Source: Cornus controversa
Lineage: Eukaryota; Streptophyta; Magnoliopsida; Cornales; Cornaceae
Reading direction: 5' to 3'
Assembly (NCBI GenBank): GCA_026545225.1
Contig: CM048850.1
Span: 4,650,001-4,714,000 of the forward strand
Length of the DNA: 64,000 nucleotides
In this document: positions 1-13,295 of the stretch, piece after piece
How positions within the stretch are numbered: the first letter of the stretch is position 1
How the letters are laid out: each line of letters begins with the position of its first letter
The notes under the pieces: generated by a model
Told to the model about the DNA's origin: nothing
Database searches by the model: none
The model's input: only the letters and a program-made list of their open reading frames with translations
Made by a program: the position numbers and the translations under genes

Positions 1-95
1 GTTTTGAAATAAATGTGTTTGACTAAACATTTTAGATGAATTTTTAGCAGACTTTCTAATACACTCTGTTATTTTATTATAGGTAGTTGATTTGA

Positions 96-2261
96 ATGGA
101 AAGTCCGGCTTTGCATAGTCCTTCTGATATATCAGAGCTTAAACTAATTAATGGAATGGTGTTTGAGTCAGTTCAAAAAGCATACGACTTTTATAATGCG
201 TATGGACATGAAGTTGGATTTGGCATAAGAAAGGATTATGCCAATAGAAGCAAACAAACTGGGGAAATTATTTATGCGCAATTTGTATGTAGTAAGGAAG
301 GTTACAGAGAAAAAGACAAAAGGACCTTCTTACAAAAGAAGCTAGGGCGAAAATGAGGACCAGATGTCGTGCCCGATGCACATAAAATTTGAAAGATCAG
401 AAGGAATATTTTTCATAGACAGATTTGAAGAAGAACACAATCATGAATTGATTAGAAAAGATTGCACTCACTTTATTCCTTCACAATGAAACATCTCTCT
501 AGCTCAGGCAATTGACCTCAACATAGCTGATGATTCTCGATTATCCGTTGGTTCCTCATACGAACTAATGGGAAGACAAGTTGGGGTAAGAGAAGCAATT
601 GTGTTTACAAATGTAGACCAAAAAAATTATTTGAGAACCAAGAAACAAAAACAGTTGCAATTTGGAGAGGCGGGTTACATATTTGAGTATTTCTAATCCT
701 AGTTGTTGGACAATCCTTCCTTCTTTCATACGGTTCAGTTAGACAATGAAGAGATGATAACCAATATATTTTGGGCAAATGCACGTATGATTATTGACTA
801 CGAGCATTTTGGAGATGTTGTATCATTCGATACCACATACAAGGTCAACAATGCTAATCGACCTTTGGCCACTTTTGTTGGTCTTAATCATCACAGGGAA
901 TCAGTTATGTTTGGAGCTGCTTTGATGTTTGATGAGACGGCGGATTCGTTTGTTTGGTTGTTTGAGACATTTTTGCTTGCAATGTCTCATAAAGATCCGA
1001 GGACAATTATAACTGACCAAGATGTAGCTATAGCAAAAGCATTAGCATTGGTGATGCCCGGGACACATCACCATCTCTGTACATGGCATATAATGCAAAA
1101 CACTAAGAAGCATCTAGGCTATAAATTTTCGGGTTCGGTGAGTATTACATCCATCTTATCCAACTTTATGAAGCACCATGAGGATGAAGATGATTTCATA
1201 TCAAGTTGGAATTCTGTGTTAACTAAGTATGATGTGAATGGCAACAAATGGTTGTCGAATTTGTATGATTTGAGGATGAAATGGGTAAAGGCATATGTAA
1301 AAGACTCTTGGACAACTGGTATGCATAGCACACAACTCAGTGAAAGCCTGAATGCTTGCTTAAAAGGCTTCTTGAAATCAGACCATTCTATTCCTGAATT
1401 TTTCAAACACTTTGATAGGTTGGTCAATGAGAAAAGGTTCAAAGAATTACACGCGGAGTACAATTTGGCTCACAATTGCCAAAAATTACATATCCAAACA
1501 ATATGCTAGACCATGCTGGTGAGATCTACACAATACTTATTTTTAAGTTGGTTGAACAAGAATTTGCACAAACGGTTAATTATTATTTTGGAGAACCAGA
1601 TCTTGAGGAAGGAGAATTGATAGACAAACTTGTTGCATTTAATGGATATAGTCCAGAACGGCGTGTAAGGAGGAGGAGAGTAGATGACTACGTAACATGT
1701 AACTATGGAAAGTTTTCAATGGAAGGGGTTCCGTGTTCGCACATGATAAAGGTCATTAGAGAAATATTGTATAAAACTAAATTACCGGAGGAATACATAA
1801 TAAAGCGTTGTACCCGAGAGGCGAGAGAGGGGGCAGTGTTGGATTGCATTAGCCATGAAGTGCAAGCAGATCCTAATTTACAACAAAGTCATCAGTTTAG
1901 AAACATGTGTCATCTATTTACTCGCATTAGTTCAGTGGCATCAGAGAGCGACGATGATTACAATTTATCCATCATACATGGGAAACAATTATTTAACCTT
2001 ATAGAAGATGGTAGAAGGCAAAAACATTTGGCACATGATGCTTCTAAGTCATATAAAGCTAGTCATGGTCTTCAAATTCACGTTACTTGCCAGAAAAGTG
2101 GTCATGACATTACTGCTAAGGGTTTTAAAAAAAGGGACACATCAAGAGGGCAAAAAAAAAAATTCAAATCAAAGCGTGAGCAAGCTATACAGAAGAAAAA
2201 TAAGTGTTCAAAACAACCTGTTGAATCCTTTGTGATAATTAATGTGAGTGACATTTTATAA
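96..2261 (+). pseudogene. FAR1/FRS-family (MULE transposase-derived) gene, broken
   Basis: Three domains of a FAR1-related protein occur in order. The N-terminal FAR1 DNA-binding region is at 96-640 (motif AYDFYNAYGHEVGFGIRKDY, later EEHNHEL). The MULE-type DDE transposase domain is at 703-1463 (SFDTTYKVN, ITDQDVAIAKAL, HHLCTWHIMQNTKKH, LSESLNACL). A SWIM-like zinc finger is near 1694-1765 (VTCNYGKFSMEGVPCSHMIKV). In the family these proteins are light-signalling transcription factors domesticated from Mutator-like transposases. The reading frame is broken: a stop closes the first frame at about 354, frameshifts occur near 370 and 1470, and there are in-frame stops near 487 and 695. In the SWIM finger the second zinc cysteine of the usual CxC pair appears to be tyrosine. 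A lysine-rich tail ends near 2258. A real exon-intron structure could explain some breaks, but the stops inside conserved blocks argue for a pseudogene or decayed MULE. Confidence 0.85.
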
Positions 2262-2587
2262 TTTTATAATACTTCAAATTATTTTACTATACCAACTAAT
2301 ACCCAAATTTAATTTTTATTAGAGTGCTGAAATTCAAAGCAAGTACGCATGGATGTTCCAACAACCTAGTCCACCGCCAAGCAATGCAAAAGCAATGACG
2401 CATGAGTTTTCCAAACCACCATACAAATGAACACACTTGACTCTCAAGCATCTTATTGTCCAAATACAATTCTGAGTCAGGTTGGTGCCAGTTTCATCTA
2501 CTTTTACATTGTCCGATGATGAACCAAAAGGGGAGGGTTGAATTGGTTCAATGTCAACTTTAATAAACTAAACTTACTTCGTATTAG

Positions 2588-2715
2588 AGCTCATACTACT
2601 TGTTTAAGTTCATGATAGCAGCCATAAAACCTTATCAGCACCAATTTATGAGCTCAAACTACTTGTTTAAGTTCATGACAGCAGCCTTAGGACTTTATCA
2701 GCACCAATTTATGGA
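2588..2715. repeat. tandem duplication of about 61 bp
   Basis: Two adjacent copies of a block running from GAGCTCATACTACTTG to CAGCACCAATTTATG differ at only a few positions. It lies in otherwise featureless DNA downstream of the FAR1 relic. Confidence 0.8.
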
Positions 2716-3039
2716 GTATACTACAGCAGGCCTGTTATGGGTAGTCAAAAATGAATTCAGCCTTATTTTTGAAAAATTGATAACTAGAATGAGATTAGAA
2801 TAGCATTTGAAACTTGCTCAACACATAAAACTACTCACAAGACCATTTGAGTTAACTTTGTAGCATAATAAGGTATTGACACCAGTTGTTATTTGTTGTC
2901 AGGTGAATGATTCAACCAATCATGATGATGAAAGAGATGCTTCCTTTCAATGATTCATTTCATTTATTTTGTTTATTTTTATATATTTTTTTAAATGTAA
3001 CCCTTCGATCTGAACCTCGGGTAGATGACATTGACGGAC

Positions 3040-3460
3040 ATGAAGGAATTCCTCTTCAAAAGTGGAGGGTGTTTTTTGTTGTATATTTTGGCAAATCCTC
3101 TTCAATTGCAAGTGAATTCCACTTTTAGTTGTATATGTCAACAAGTCCTCTACAAAGGTGAAGGAAGGGTGTTTTTTTTGTATATGTCAACGAATCCTCT
3201 ACAAAGGTGAAGAAATGGTATTTTTTTTGTATATGTCAGCGAATCCTCTTTAAAGGTGAAAGAATGGTATTTTTTTTGTATATGTCAGCGAATTCTCTTC
3301 AAAGGTGAAGGAAGGGTGCTTTTTTTGTATATTTCAACAAATCCTCTTCAAATGTGAATGTAGGGTTCTTTTTTTGTATATTTCAGCAAATCCTCTTCAG
3401 AGGTGAAGGAATGGTGCTTTTTTGTATATGTCAGCAAATCCTCATCAAACATAAAGGGTG
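3040..3460. repeat. 49-bp minisatellite, about 9 copies
   Basis: A unit containing AATCCTCTTCAAAGGTGAAG followed by a T-run and GTATATGTCAGC recurs about every 49 bp, from about 3044 to 3450. The T-run length varies. The short ORFs across it arise from the repeat. Confidence 0.85.
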
Positions 3461-3982
3461 TAGTGTATCCCGCCAATTTTTTTGTAATAGTGGAGGTCAT
3501 GAAAAAGTTATACATGTAAATGTGGATAGGTTGTGGTAATGTCTATTCAGATGGGGCAGTGTATTCCACCAATTTTTTTACAACAATGGGATATTATGAC
3601 AATGATAATGCTATGTTCGAAGTTGACGTTAAATGACAATGCTATTTTCTCATAATCGGTCTTTTATGGATATGTTACAATATTTTTTTGACAGATAGAT
3701 ATACATGTTATTTGTAGTATAATCTAACACTTATTTCTAGCCTTTTGGTCAAACACATTCTTTAATTCAACAACTAGACTGGTTATTGGTCAAACACATT
3801 GGATGTCAGCACTAGTGTTGTTCATTTTGTAAGTATTCCAAGGATGGATATATGCTCTTTGACATAGTCTCAATTTCCAATGCATCCAATTATTGATCCA
3901 AAACTTGGCAGAGATCCATTACTACACTCTGTAATGTTTGTCACCAATGAACGCAAAATATCTGAATTAGTCACATCTTCAG

Positions 3983-4117
3983 ATTTGGTATTTTCCCATG
4001 TATGAATATCCCAGTCAAATCTAATTGCACTTGAAAATTAGATGCAATATTATAAGTAGTCTGTTATAGCATAACAAAGCATATGTAAGTTAAAACATTT
4101 AATATTTCCATTCATAA
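3983..4117. repeat. dispersed repeat, copy 1 (pairs with 8070-8200)
   Basis: About 130 bp starting TATTTTCCCATGTATGAATA is repeated in the same orientation at 8070-8200, with roughly 90% identity by eye. The two copies bracket about 4 kb that has no recognisable gene. Confidence 0.8.
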
Positions 4118-7100
4118 CATAGGCCATGATGTGATTGTATGTATGTAGAAGTGTTTGATTAATGATTTTTCTCATCACTATCATAAATAGTTTCAGATTT
4201 CATGTCTGTCACCTGCAAATGTTCACCATTATTTATAGCAATGGAAGTGATATTCTAAAATTTTCACATTTATGATGATGAATTTGTACCCGATATCATG
4301 CATAAAATATTGGAATAGTTCATTTATCAAGGGATCGACAACACACCCTTCGTTATTGCACTGTATAAGTACAACAATTTTTAGCTTCTCATCCCCTTCT
4401 CTTCCTATAACTTCCAAAGTATCTATCATTAGGGGAAATAAAATTGATTTCATCAGCTGATTAACATTCCTAAGTACTATCGGCCCATAGGAACCTGCTC
4501 TTATAAATGTATTTTGGATTTTTTCTCGTTGATATGTTGAAATGGGGAACTGTAGAAAGTCAAATGAAGTTGGTACTTAGTCATGGATTAATTGAATGGT
4601 TTTCATTTGTAATAGAAGAATTTTGATAATTTTTCTTGTTAATTTCATTTCAATACTTTTGAAAGGATGCCAATTTCATATATATATGATTCCAGAAATT
4701 GCTTGAAGCTATCTAAATCATTGAACTAAAAGTACTTACAGAATCCCAAATTTCCACTAATAAAAATCTATGAACATGTAAGCAGGAAAAAAGAACCAAT
4801 GTGAAGCTTTAAGGTCGTGTCATGATACATCATTGTAGCAGAGAAAGATCTGAATATTCTAATCTTGTAGTTTAATGGCACTGCATACTTTTAATTAGCA
4901 AAGAACCTTCTGCAGTGCCTTAATGTCTATCACTCATCTATTAGAGACCTTAGTTGGAAAATTCAAATAGAGTTTATGGTTGTTTGCCATCTATTTCTTG
5001 TCCCAAAATGGGGAATCAATCATATGATACTCTGGCTCAGTGAAATATATATATTTTTAATATAGAACTAAATACTATTAGACTTTGCCTTTCTTATCTC
5101 TATGAATGAGATTTCAAACAAAAAGTGGCATGAAGTTTTCAACAAAAAATGAGTGAAATATAAAGTTCTTCCAGTGACACCCTCTACTATAGAAGAAATA
5201 AATGTATTTTGTGTTGTATGACTATGAGAACCTAACTTAGTCTTGTTTATTACCAATATACAAAATAATGTGAGTTCTGAAATATGTCTTTCTACCATTT
5301 TATTGTTAGCAGTTTATTAGGAAAACTTTGGGTCTCGAACTGAATATAAGTAAAGCTTTGGGCTCTACTCTCTGGCATTTGAATATATCTCTGTTCATTC
5401 ATATCAGATACATATAGTGCCTATATTTGTGAGAATACATAGTTTGGAGAACTTAAGCAACACAAGAAAGACTGAACCACTAGGTCTTCTTGCATCACTC
5501 ATGACTGGCTATTTATGTCATTTATTTGTTTTTACCGAAAAGAAATAGCCGTTATTTTCAGTCTCTACATGTGAGTTTGGTAACAATTACTGATGGTCCA
5601 TGAGACTCATGTGCATGTTTGCCTAAATTTTAATGTCAAAAGGATCTCACAGGGGCCTTATGGTCCATTTTCTCTACTAATGGTAATTTGGTCATTTAAT
5701 AGCCTATTCAATGTATTAGATCCATTTCTATGACTATTCGATCATATTATACTCATTAAATCCTTTTTAGAATATTCATGATATAACAGCCCAATAATTT
5801 GATCTATTTGCTCAAATAGCCCTTCTAGGGGGTATTTTTAGAATTTCACTACTCAAGGCCATGTTTGGTTGACTAGTGTTGATTTTTGTGCATTTCATAA
5901 GTGCTAGGAAATTACAATGCATTTTAATTTCAGTTTATATATATATATATATATATCATGTATACATGACAGCCCCCTTTAAGGCTATGTTTGGCAAAAT
6001 GAGAATGTGTGTGTGCAAGAAGCAACTGCTGTCACGTGTCTCTCTGCAGCTATTGTGGTCCAAAATTCTAGAATAATATGATGCTATGAAATGTCATATC
6101 AGCCCATGGAATATTCTCTTGCATAAATATATGTCTGGATAAGAATAAAGGCATACTTGTCTCTTTAGGAATGCTCAAATGATTGGCCAATTTTGATTTC
6201 AGCAAAAGGACAAGATGGTAGATGGCAATCTTATCTTTTCCCAATCATTTGACAGCCTTGGTGCAGCTATATGTATACCAAAAGTGTATAGGAGCTAAGG
6301 TGTGCCACATAGAAGAGAAACTGAGTGAAAAACAAGTTTAAGTGAGTAGCACCATAGGAGGGTCTTGAAAGAGCTATACTGGAATTTATGGGTAGCCCTA
6401 ACTCCATTCTTAAGCCCAGAAATTGATGTATACAAACCCCATTGAAGCTCAATAGATGGAGAAGTTCTTGCAGATTCCAAAGATGCACTCTCAAATGATT
6501 TCAGCTATTGCCACAGTCTTGACAGCACTGTGAGTATGGTTTCTGCTCTCATGAGCATTGTAAGTAGGTTGAAAAGCCTAGTATGATCATTTTACATATG
6601 TCTTAGAACCATTCTTCAAGTGTTAATTACAACCTGCATCCCTGTCAGCTTATGAGTTTTAAACAGAATCAAATCAAGCTTAGTTGAGTGCATCTGTTTG
6701 CTAGGACTAGGTTAGATTGTTTATGATAAGTTATAATCTGCTTGATCATACATGTTAAAGCTAGTACAACTTAATTCAATGCTTAATTGATGTCTTCAAT
6801 TTGTTTCCCAAAATTTGAAGTATTAATACCCCTAATTGAGTAAAATGATCTGTTAACTGGCTCTTTGTGATATAATTTGTGTTGAAACCTTTTGGAGTAG
6901 TTGTTATAGCTTTAGGCAAGTGTAATTGACAAGATTATGGACACATTTGATGAATGGAAGCAACTATAGGGTATGCTTTGAATTTTCACACTCCAAAACC
7001 CCCTAAACTCTGATGAACAGTAAATGTCATATTCTAAATGCTACTCTCATGATGTTAATTGTTATTTCTTGAGTATTAAATGTTTATATGAGTTTATGAA

Positions 7101-8069
7101 TGAAATGAGCATGCTTAATAAAGCCATTTAAGGTTGAATTGTAACATGTTTTTGGTTTATTGAGCAAAATCTGTGCATTTGGTAAACAAGTTCATTAAAT
7201 TTATAGTTTCTTATGTTATTCTTAGAACAAGGCAGCCTGAAAATTCTGCACGTTTGAAGTTAAGGATTTTGGCTCATCAATCTACTGTTATAAGTCTTAA
7301 ATTCACATTTTTTTGTTTTCTAAATCACTTGATTACAAAGAAGAACAACCTGTTAGCAGTACTGTTCACTAGTTGTTTATTTTTACTGTCAAACTACTCT
7401 AAACTGATTTTGAATTGAGTTAAATCATTCCAGTATGTGTTTTTAACTTTATTTTATGCATTAGTGCTGAATTAAAGCTGATTCATAAGCTGCATTGCAC
7501 TTTGAACATCCAATGCCTTCTTTATGCTCATTTCTACTGTCAAGGTCTCAAATAGCAGCAAAGTTTTGGGTCAGAAAATTTTGGAATTATGTCTATCATT
7601 TTTTACAGATTGTAATTATGTAGTTTGGATGTGTTTATGCTTATCTTTGATTAACCAAGAGGCTACATTAGTTTTTTACAAACTAAAGCACTGTTCTGAA
7701 TTGGAATCTATGCTTTGCCAAGATCTTGACATACACCATCCAGCATAGAACTCATGTTACTATTCTAAATCTACATATAGCTGAGATTTGATCATATTGG
7801 CTTATTACATTTAAAGCATTGCCATCATATTATTGAATATGACTTAAAGCTAACTTCATCTTTCAAGAGATATTCTGCATTTATTATTGGCTAGTACGGC
7901 ATCAAAATATTTCAGTTGACAGAAGACTTTACTCACAGTTATGAAGTTCTAGTTGTATCTTTGAATGAGCTGTATTGAACATGGTACAAGTTTATATCTT
8001 AATTGTTAGTACTTATAAGCTTGCTGCAGAAGATGTTTAGACAGATTTGGTACATGAATATTATAAATA
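4118..8069. other. AT-rich DNA without recognisable gene
   Basis: No ORF here resembles a known protein. The short ORFs (at most 81 codons) have low-complexity translations. A short (TA)n run lies near 5936-5956. I see nothing else that can be supported. Confidence 0.5.
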
Positions 8070-8200
8070 TTGATATTTTCCCATGTATGAATATCCCAGC
8101 CAAATCTAATTGCACTTGGAAATTAGAAACAGTATTAGAAGTAGTTTGTTATAGCATAACAAAGCATATGTAAGTCAAAACATCTAATATTTCCATTCAT
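8070..8200. repeat. dispersed repeat, copy 2 (pairs with 3983-4117)
   Basis: Same block as at 3983-4117, direct orientation. It ends about 120 bp past the 3' end of the minus-strand transposon-protein relic, so it could belong to that element's tail. Confidence 0.8.
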
Positions 8201-8321
8201 TGATTAATATAAGTTCAAAAGACACCATCTTTCAAAAGTAGTAACTTCCAATACATTAAACATCATCTTCACATTAGATATTTAAACAAAATTTAACATT
8301 AGATATCATCTTGCCTTCCAC

Positions 8322-9515
8322 TCAACCATGACTCCCACTGGCATTTTCTTTCCAATTGCCATTTTGATAAAATGCAGGTGAATTAGGATAATTACGAAAC
8401 TTTTGATGAACTTCCGTCCTAAGAATGTCAATTGAGTTGCCATGATCTTCATGGTGTTTCTCCATCAGACGTCTCATTCGTCTCATCTCCCTATAAAATT
8501 CACGCCTCATAACCGGTGCATTACCCTCATAGCCATCGGGCAATGGTGGAGAAGGTTCATGTTCACGTGTTAGTGGTGGCAATTTATAACCAAGATCCAT
8601 GTTATAGCCAGTTGTTCTATGAGCACCTTTTGACCTCTCCCAAGATTCCAAACCAATAGTTCCCATTGGTTTAGAGTACCTGGCATGCTCAAAAATTTTT
8701 TCTCCATATTTTCTAAGCAACTTTATGACAAGTACACCAAAAGGCAAAGTATAACCTTCTCGTTTTTTTGTAGCATCTATGATCATTGTACGTACAATAG
8801 TTGTAGGTACATCAATGGGATCGAATTTTCCAATGTGGTATAGTAAAGCTTGCCTGTCTTTAGAAATTCATCGGCTACTGTCATATGGATCAAGGTTGTA
8901 ACCAACCATCATATCAAGAACCTTATAATCCTTTGTCAAAAAGGCAGGTTCAAACTCCTTCCTAACTTCTACTCGACCACCAGTGAGCTCCGAAATAGCA
9001 GTTTCCCTACTTAGTCTACCACGATCATTTTTATTTAGATATAGAAGAATGAGCCCATTTGCTTCCCTTTTGATCTTAATTGTTTTTGCAATGACATTGG
9101 CATCAATGACAACGATATTGCCGTTGATCAATGTTTTGAATCTGGGATCGAGACCAACATATTCGTCATGTATATTGGCATAAAATGCCCTTACAAACTC
9201 AACTGGCACATTTTCTTCATGGAGTTTGAACAACGGTGTCCAACCCCTTGACTTGATCCATTCCATGGATTCAGTTGCAATTATTGTGAAACTTTCAATG
9301 TCAGCTACATGCTCCATTCCAACGCGACTACCCACCATCTTCGACTTGTATCGAGTAAATGCAGCGTCGTTCATGAACACCCACTTTTTTGTCCTTTGCT
9401 TTGTCTGATTGAGTCCCACGTTTTGCATTTCTTTTCTTTGATTCAACTCCCCCAGCCATTGTCTCAGTTTACTGCATAATAACAAAAACAAATGACTTAA
9501 TGCTTCTACCAGCAA
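8322..9515 (-). pseudogene. 'putative plant transposon protein' (Transposase_32-like) gene, broken
   Basis: Two ORFs on the minus strand read as one protein: 9515-8868 and 8786-8322. The first holds the pattern I associate with the plant 'putative plant transposon protein' family: an F-x-N-x-x-A start (FMNDAAFTRYKSKM), W in GWTPLFKLHEENVPVEFVRAFYANI, then a conserved core ending near NLDPYD. The second continues with REGYTLPFGVLVIKLLRKYG and a charged coiled-coil-like tail (EFYREMRRMRRLMEKH). About 80 bp between them reads in another frame, so there is a frameshift or stop near 8870. An ATG in another frame at 9459 begins MAGGVESKKRNAKR, a basic start usual for such proteins. Its biochemical role is not established. 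A related protein is encoded at 30,810-31,433 inside the Athila element, so this copy may be the remnant of a similar element that has lost the rest. Confidence 0.6.
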
Positions 9516-9530
9516 ACTAATTATTAGAAT

Positions 9531-9790
9531 AACATTTCATCTATAGATAAAAATCCACAAATCCTATATATTATAAAAGCAATTGTCTTGTATTTAGTAA
9601 TTCAAAGTGGGACAAAGCAAACTGGAACTAGCTAGAAAAATAGTTGTAAGTAATAAAAAACATTTCATCCATACATAAAAATCCACAAATCCTATATATT
9701 ATAGAAGTAATTGTCATGTATTTAGTAATTCAAAATGGGACAAAGGAAACTGGAACTAGCTAGACAAATAGTTGCAAGTAATAAAAATTA
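9531..9790. repeat. tandem duplication of about 128 bp
   Basis: The block from AACATTTCATCTATAGATAA to about AAGTAATAAAAA is followed at once by a second copy with a handful of substitutions. It lies upstream of the minus-strand relic at 8322-9515. Confidence 0.8.
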
Positions 9791-10163
9791 ACATAATTAA
9801 CCCGTCCTTAACTTGATTCTACAAGCAATGGAGACTGATTAATCAATTTAAATCAGCCTATGGTTGATTCAAGCCTAATTTTCTAGTGCCACTACTCCAA
9901 TGATCCATGGTTTTGGTTGAAGAAGAAAAAGAAAAAAGAAATAGAAGACTGGAGTGAAGACGATGAGGAAGAGAGAGAGAGAATTGAGTTAACTGACCGG
10001 TGGAGCCACGATCGGTGGCATGCGACGGTGCTCTGTGGACAGTTGGCAAGCGATGGTGGGGTGGAGTGAGGCTGTTGATGGTGGCAGGTAACGTTCTTGA
10101 TCTAGTCTCGACTCTAGCGAGAAGCGGTTGAATGAGAATTAAAATTAGGATTTACTCTAGGTT

Positions 10164-10167
<4 letters not shown>

Positions 10168-10206
<39 letters not shown>
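10168..10206. repeat. (TA)n microsatellite
   Basis: About 19 TA dinucleotides. It separates the GA-rich putative leader of the minus-strand relic (9940-10,140) from the GAGCAG repeat block to its right. Confidence 0.9.
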
Positions 10207-10208
<2 letters not shown>

Positions 10209-10239
10209 TATCATTCTTTATAGCTCTGCTCAATATATA

Positions 10240-10530
10240 AGTATCTTTTTTTACTTTTCCATATCGAGCACAGCTGCTGACTAATTGAGCAGTGCTGCTC
10301 TTTTTTTTTTTTTTTCATATTGAGCAGAGTTGCTGACTAAAGGAGTAGCCATGCTCTAATATCCTGATCCTAGAGCAGCGATGCTAAAAAATTGAGCAGC
10401 GCTGCTCTTTTTTTTTTTCCATATTAAGCAGAGTTGCTGACTAAAGGAGCAACCAGGCTCTGATATCCTGATCCTAGAGCAGCGATGCTAAAAAATTGAG
10501 CAGTGCTGCTCTTTTTTTTTTTTTTTTCCT
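10240..10530. repeat. GAGCAG palindrome repeats
   Basis: About three copies of a roughly 110-bp unit carry GAGCAGTGCTGCTC or the perfect palindrome GAGCAGCGCTGCTC, then a T-run, AGCAGAGTTGCTGACTAAAG and GATCCTAGAGCAGCGATGCT. A partial copy recurs at 13,010-13,130. Confidence 0.75.
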
Positions 10531-11110
10531 TTCCGATATGCATAGTGCAGTAAAAAAACCTCCATTCTTTCTCCCGAGCTGGACAGCCATGTACGTTTTG
10601 AACACATTTGTGATTGTATGGGTGTTTGTCGTCAACTTTAGATTTGGAAGGTGGGCTAGCATGACCAATTTCATTAAGCAAGTTGAAACTAAACCCAAAC
10701 AACGTCGTTTTACTCTATTGCACAAGTACAACATGACCCATTATGGTAGAGGATCTCAGCCCAAAATGGATTGAAAACCCATACCACAGTAATCAAGGGC
10801 AAACATTATTTGGTTAACCACAAACAAAAATAATAATAAATTTGCTTGCATTTGACACAAACATACTTCCAGACATCAATGGTTACCTAAGTTTTTGATC
10901 AAGAAATGTAAGCATAACCAAAAAATTACCTTTTTAAAATATTAAAAAGGAATGCATATTTTTCACAATCTTATTTCAAGATAAATAAATAAATTTAATT
11001 TTTGCATTTGGCAGAAACCTAAAAATAGTTTTCTTTACATTTGGCAAAAACGTACTTACTGCTACCATTAGTTATATAAGTATTTGATCAAGAAATTTAC
11101 ACAGCAAAGG
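10531..11110. repeat. composite dispersed repeat
   Basis: The left part (10,531-10,690) is about 85-90% identical to 13,140-13,290 in the same orientation. The right part (10,685-11,110) recurs at 51,808-52,110, where about 110 bp are missing. ORFs of 86-92 codons on both strands have no recognisable similarity. Confidence 0.75.
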
Positions 11111-13005
11111 AGTATCACCTTAGAATGAGCTAGAGATTGAAGAAGATAGTTTTTGCAGAATAAATTGAGGAGTTCCTAAGTCTAGAAATGGTGTAGTGTG
11201 CTTGGATTTAAGGCTTGCAGCTACTGCTGACTTCTACAGAGAAAATGGACTTTATAGTTGCTTTTAAAGCCACTGAAGCAAGATAGATCCTTCTCAAGAG
11301 ACATACAACCTTGTTTCTGGTTTGAGCACATTTATTTCATCATGATAAGTTAAGTTATGTGTCTAAAATTTCCATGTTAAAAGTATTTCAAAACATCAGT
11401 TTTCATACCTGTGTTTTAAAACGATTATGTTTCTATATAATATGTGTAGCCTCTGTTATGAATGTTCATCTTAAATAATTAATTCTTTATCATTGGTTGA
11501 GCATGCTAAGGAAAATTACCCAGACTAAGTTTTATTTCACTTGTGCATTTACAAAGCTTAAATGTGCTTCAAATTCTGGATTTGTGCCTGAAACACTGTT
11601 TATAGTTGTTCAAGTCCATTATAATCTGTTATACTTTTCTTGATACAACTGCAATTCTTTTTAATTTTCTGCAAGAGTAATATACTATTTAAATATGGAT
11701 TTGACTTACTTTATTTAAATTTTGGACATTTAAACCTCTGTACTTTGAGCAAAAAATTAGAATGTCAAAACTTGATCTATCAAATTTGAATTTGCTAGTT
11801 CTTGGATCATATCACTTGCTTTAACAACTTTATTTCACTATACTTGACAATATTAATTTGAAAAAGGAAGGTTTATATGCTGAATCATTTTTCGAACTAC
11901 TGAAACCCCATTCATAAATCAATGTAAGCTATTGTTAGTGAAACACACTTTTGTTGTTGCTGATTTGGTCTAAAGTGCATAAAAATTGATTGAGCAACAT
12001 TACTTTATTAGCATTAATCATCATTTGAATTGAACTAGCACCTATTCATAGCTGAACCAAGGTCATAACATATCTTAGCTAATTGTATTACTGTTCATTA
12101 CTGATACAACATAGTTGTGATGTCAAAAGTTTCTAAAAGAAGGCACAAGTGTTTGTATTTGATTTCTGGGCTGCCATTATGTATAAGCATGCATATTTGA
12201 TAGTTTTAAGGCTATTTGTGAAGGGGTATAACTGCATTTGATTGAGCATCAATATTTGTATCTTTTAACCCTATTTTTGAACAAAATGCTATGTTAAAGG
12301 CCTGATATGAAGTTGTGTTTGATGATAAGAGACATTATGTAAATAGACAGGTATGAGCACACTTTAAATGATATATTTAAGTTATTTGTATTGAGCTGAA
12401 CCTATGCAAGAAACTATTATAAATTCTCATACCTTTGAACTCCATTTAAGCGTATGTTTTAAATTGTCAAAAGTGCATTTTGTGATCTAATATGGTATGA
12501 AATATTTCAGTGGAACACCTTGAACTTTAGACATGTTTATTGCATCATAGTATAACTATTTTTTGATGAGTTGAGACTTGAATAGAATGTTATATTCATA
12601 TCTTCATACTTGAATCCTCAAAATTAGTTAAAAAGGGTGAAGTTGATAGGATTAATAGTTGAAATGGATTTCAAAAGTTCTGTACATTTCTAAATCAAGT
12701 TGAGCAGACTTTAATTCATTTGATAAATGTGCTCAACCACAAATTTCTCCAGAAGGTAGCTTGCAATAAGTTTTAGCACCATAGAGCTACTGTTGTACTA
12801 GAATTTCATTATTGACTCTCTATTTTATGTCGTTGTCTTAGAAGTTCTATACATGGATTGAGTTGCACAGTACAATGAGCATGTCTAAATCTTGATTGTT
12901 TCTATGTATAAGCTTTCTCAAGTTACAAGTTAGTTAGATTCAGTTTAGGTACAACAAAGGCATCAGCACATCCAATTCAAGTCTTCGAAGTGCTGTGTGT
13001 GTGTG
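11111..13005. other. AT-rich DNA without recognisable gene
   Basis: No ORF of useful length and no RNA gene seen. It lies between two direct copies of the GAGCAG/dispersed-repeat block and may be the interior of one unclassified element. Confidence 0.4.
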
Positions 13006-13295
13006 TGTGCTTTTTTTTTTTTTCATATGGAGCAGGTGAGTAGAGTTGCTGACTAAAAGAGCAGCCCTGCTCAGTATCCTGAGCCTAGAGCAGCGATGCT
13101 CACATATTAATCAGCATTGCTATTTTTTTTTCTTTTCTTTTCCATATGTAGAGTGCAGTAGAAAAACCTCCATTCTTTCTCCTGAGCTGGAAGGCTATCT
13201 ACGTTTTTAACACATTTGTGATCGTATGTGTGTTTGTCGTCAGCTTTGGATTTGGAGGGTGGGCTAGCATGACCAATTTTATTCAGCAAGTTGAC
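13006..13295. repeat. second copy of the GAGCAG and dispersed repeat block
   Basis: It begins with (GT)n and a T-run, then a degenerate GAGCAG unit, then about 150 bp matching 10,531-10,690. Both blocks have the same orientation, about 2.8 kb apart. Confidence 0.7.
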
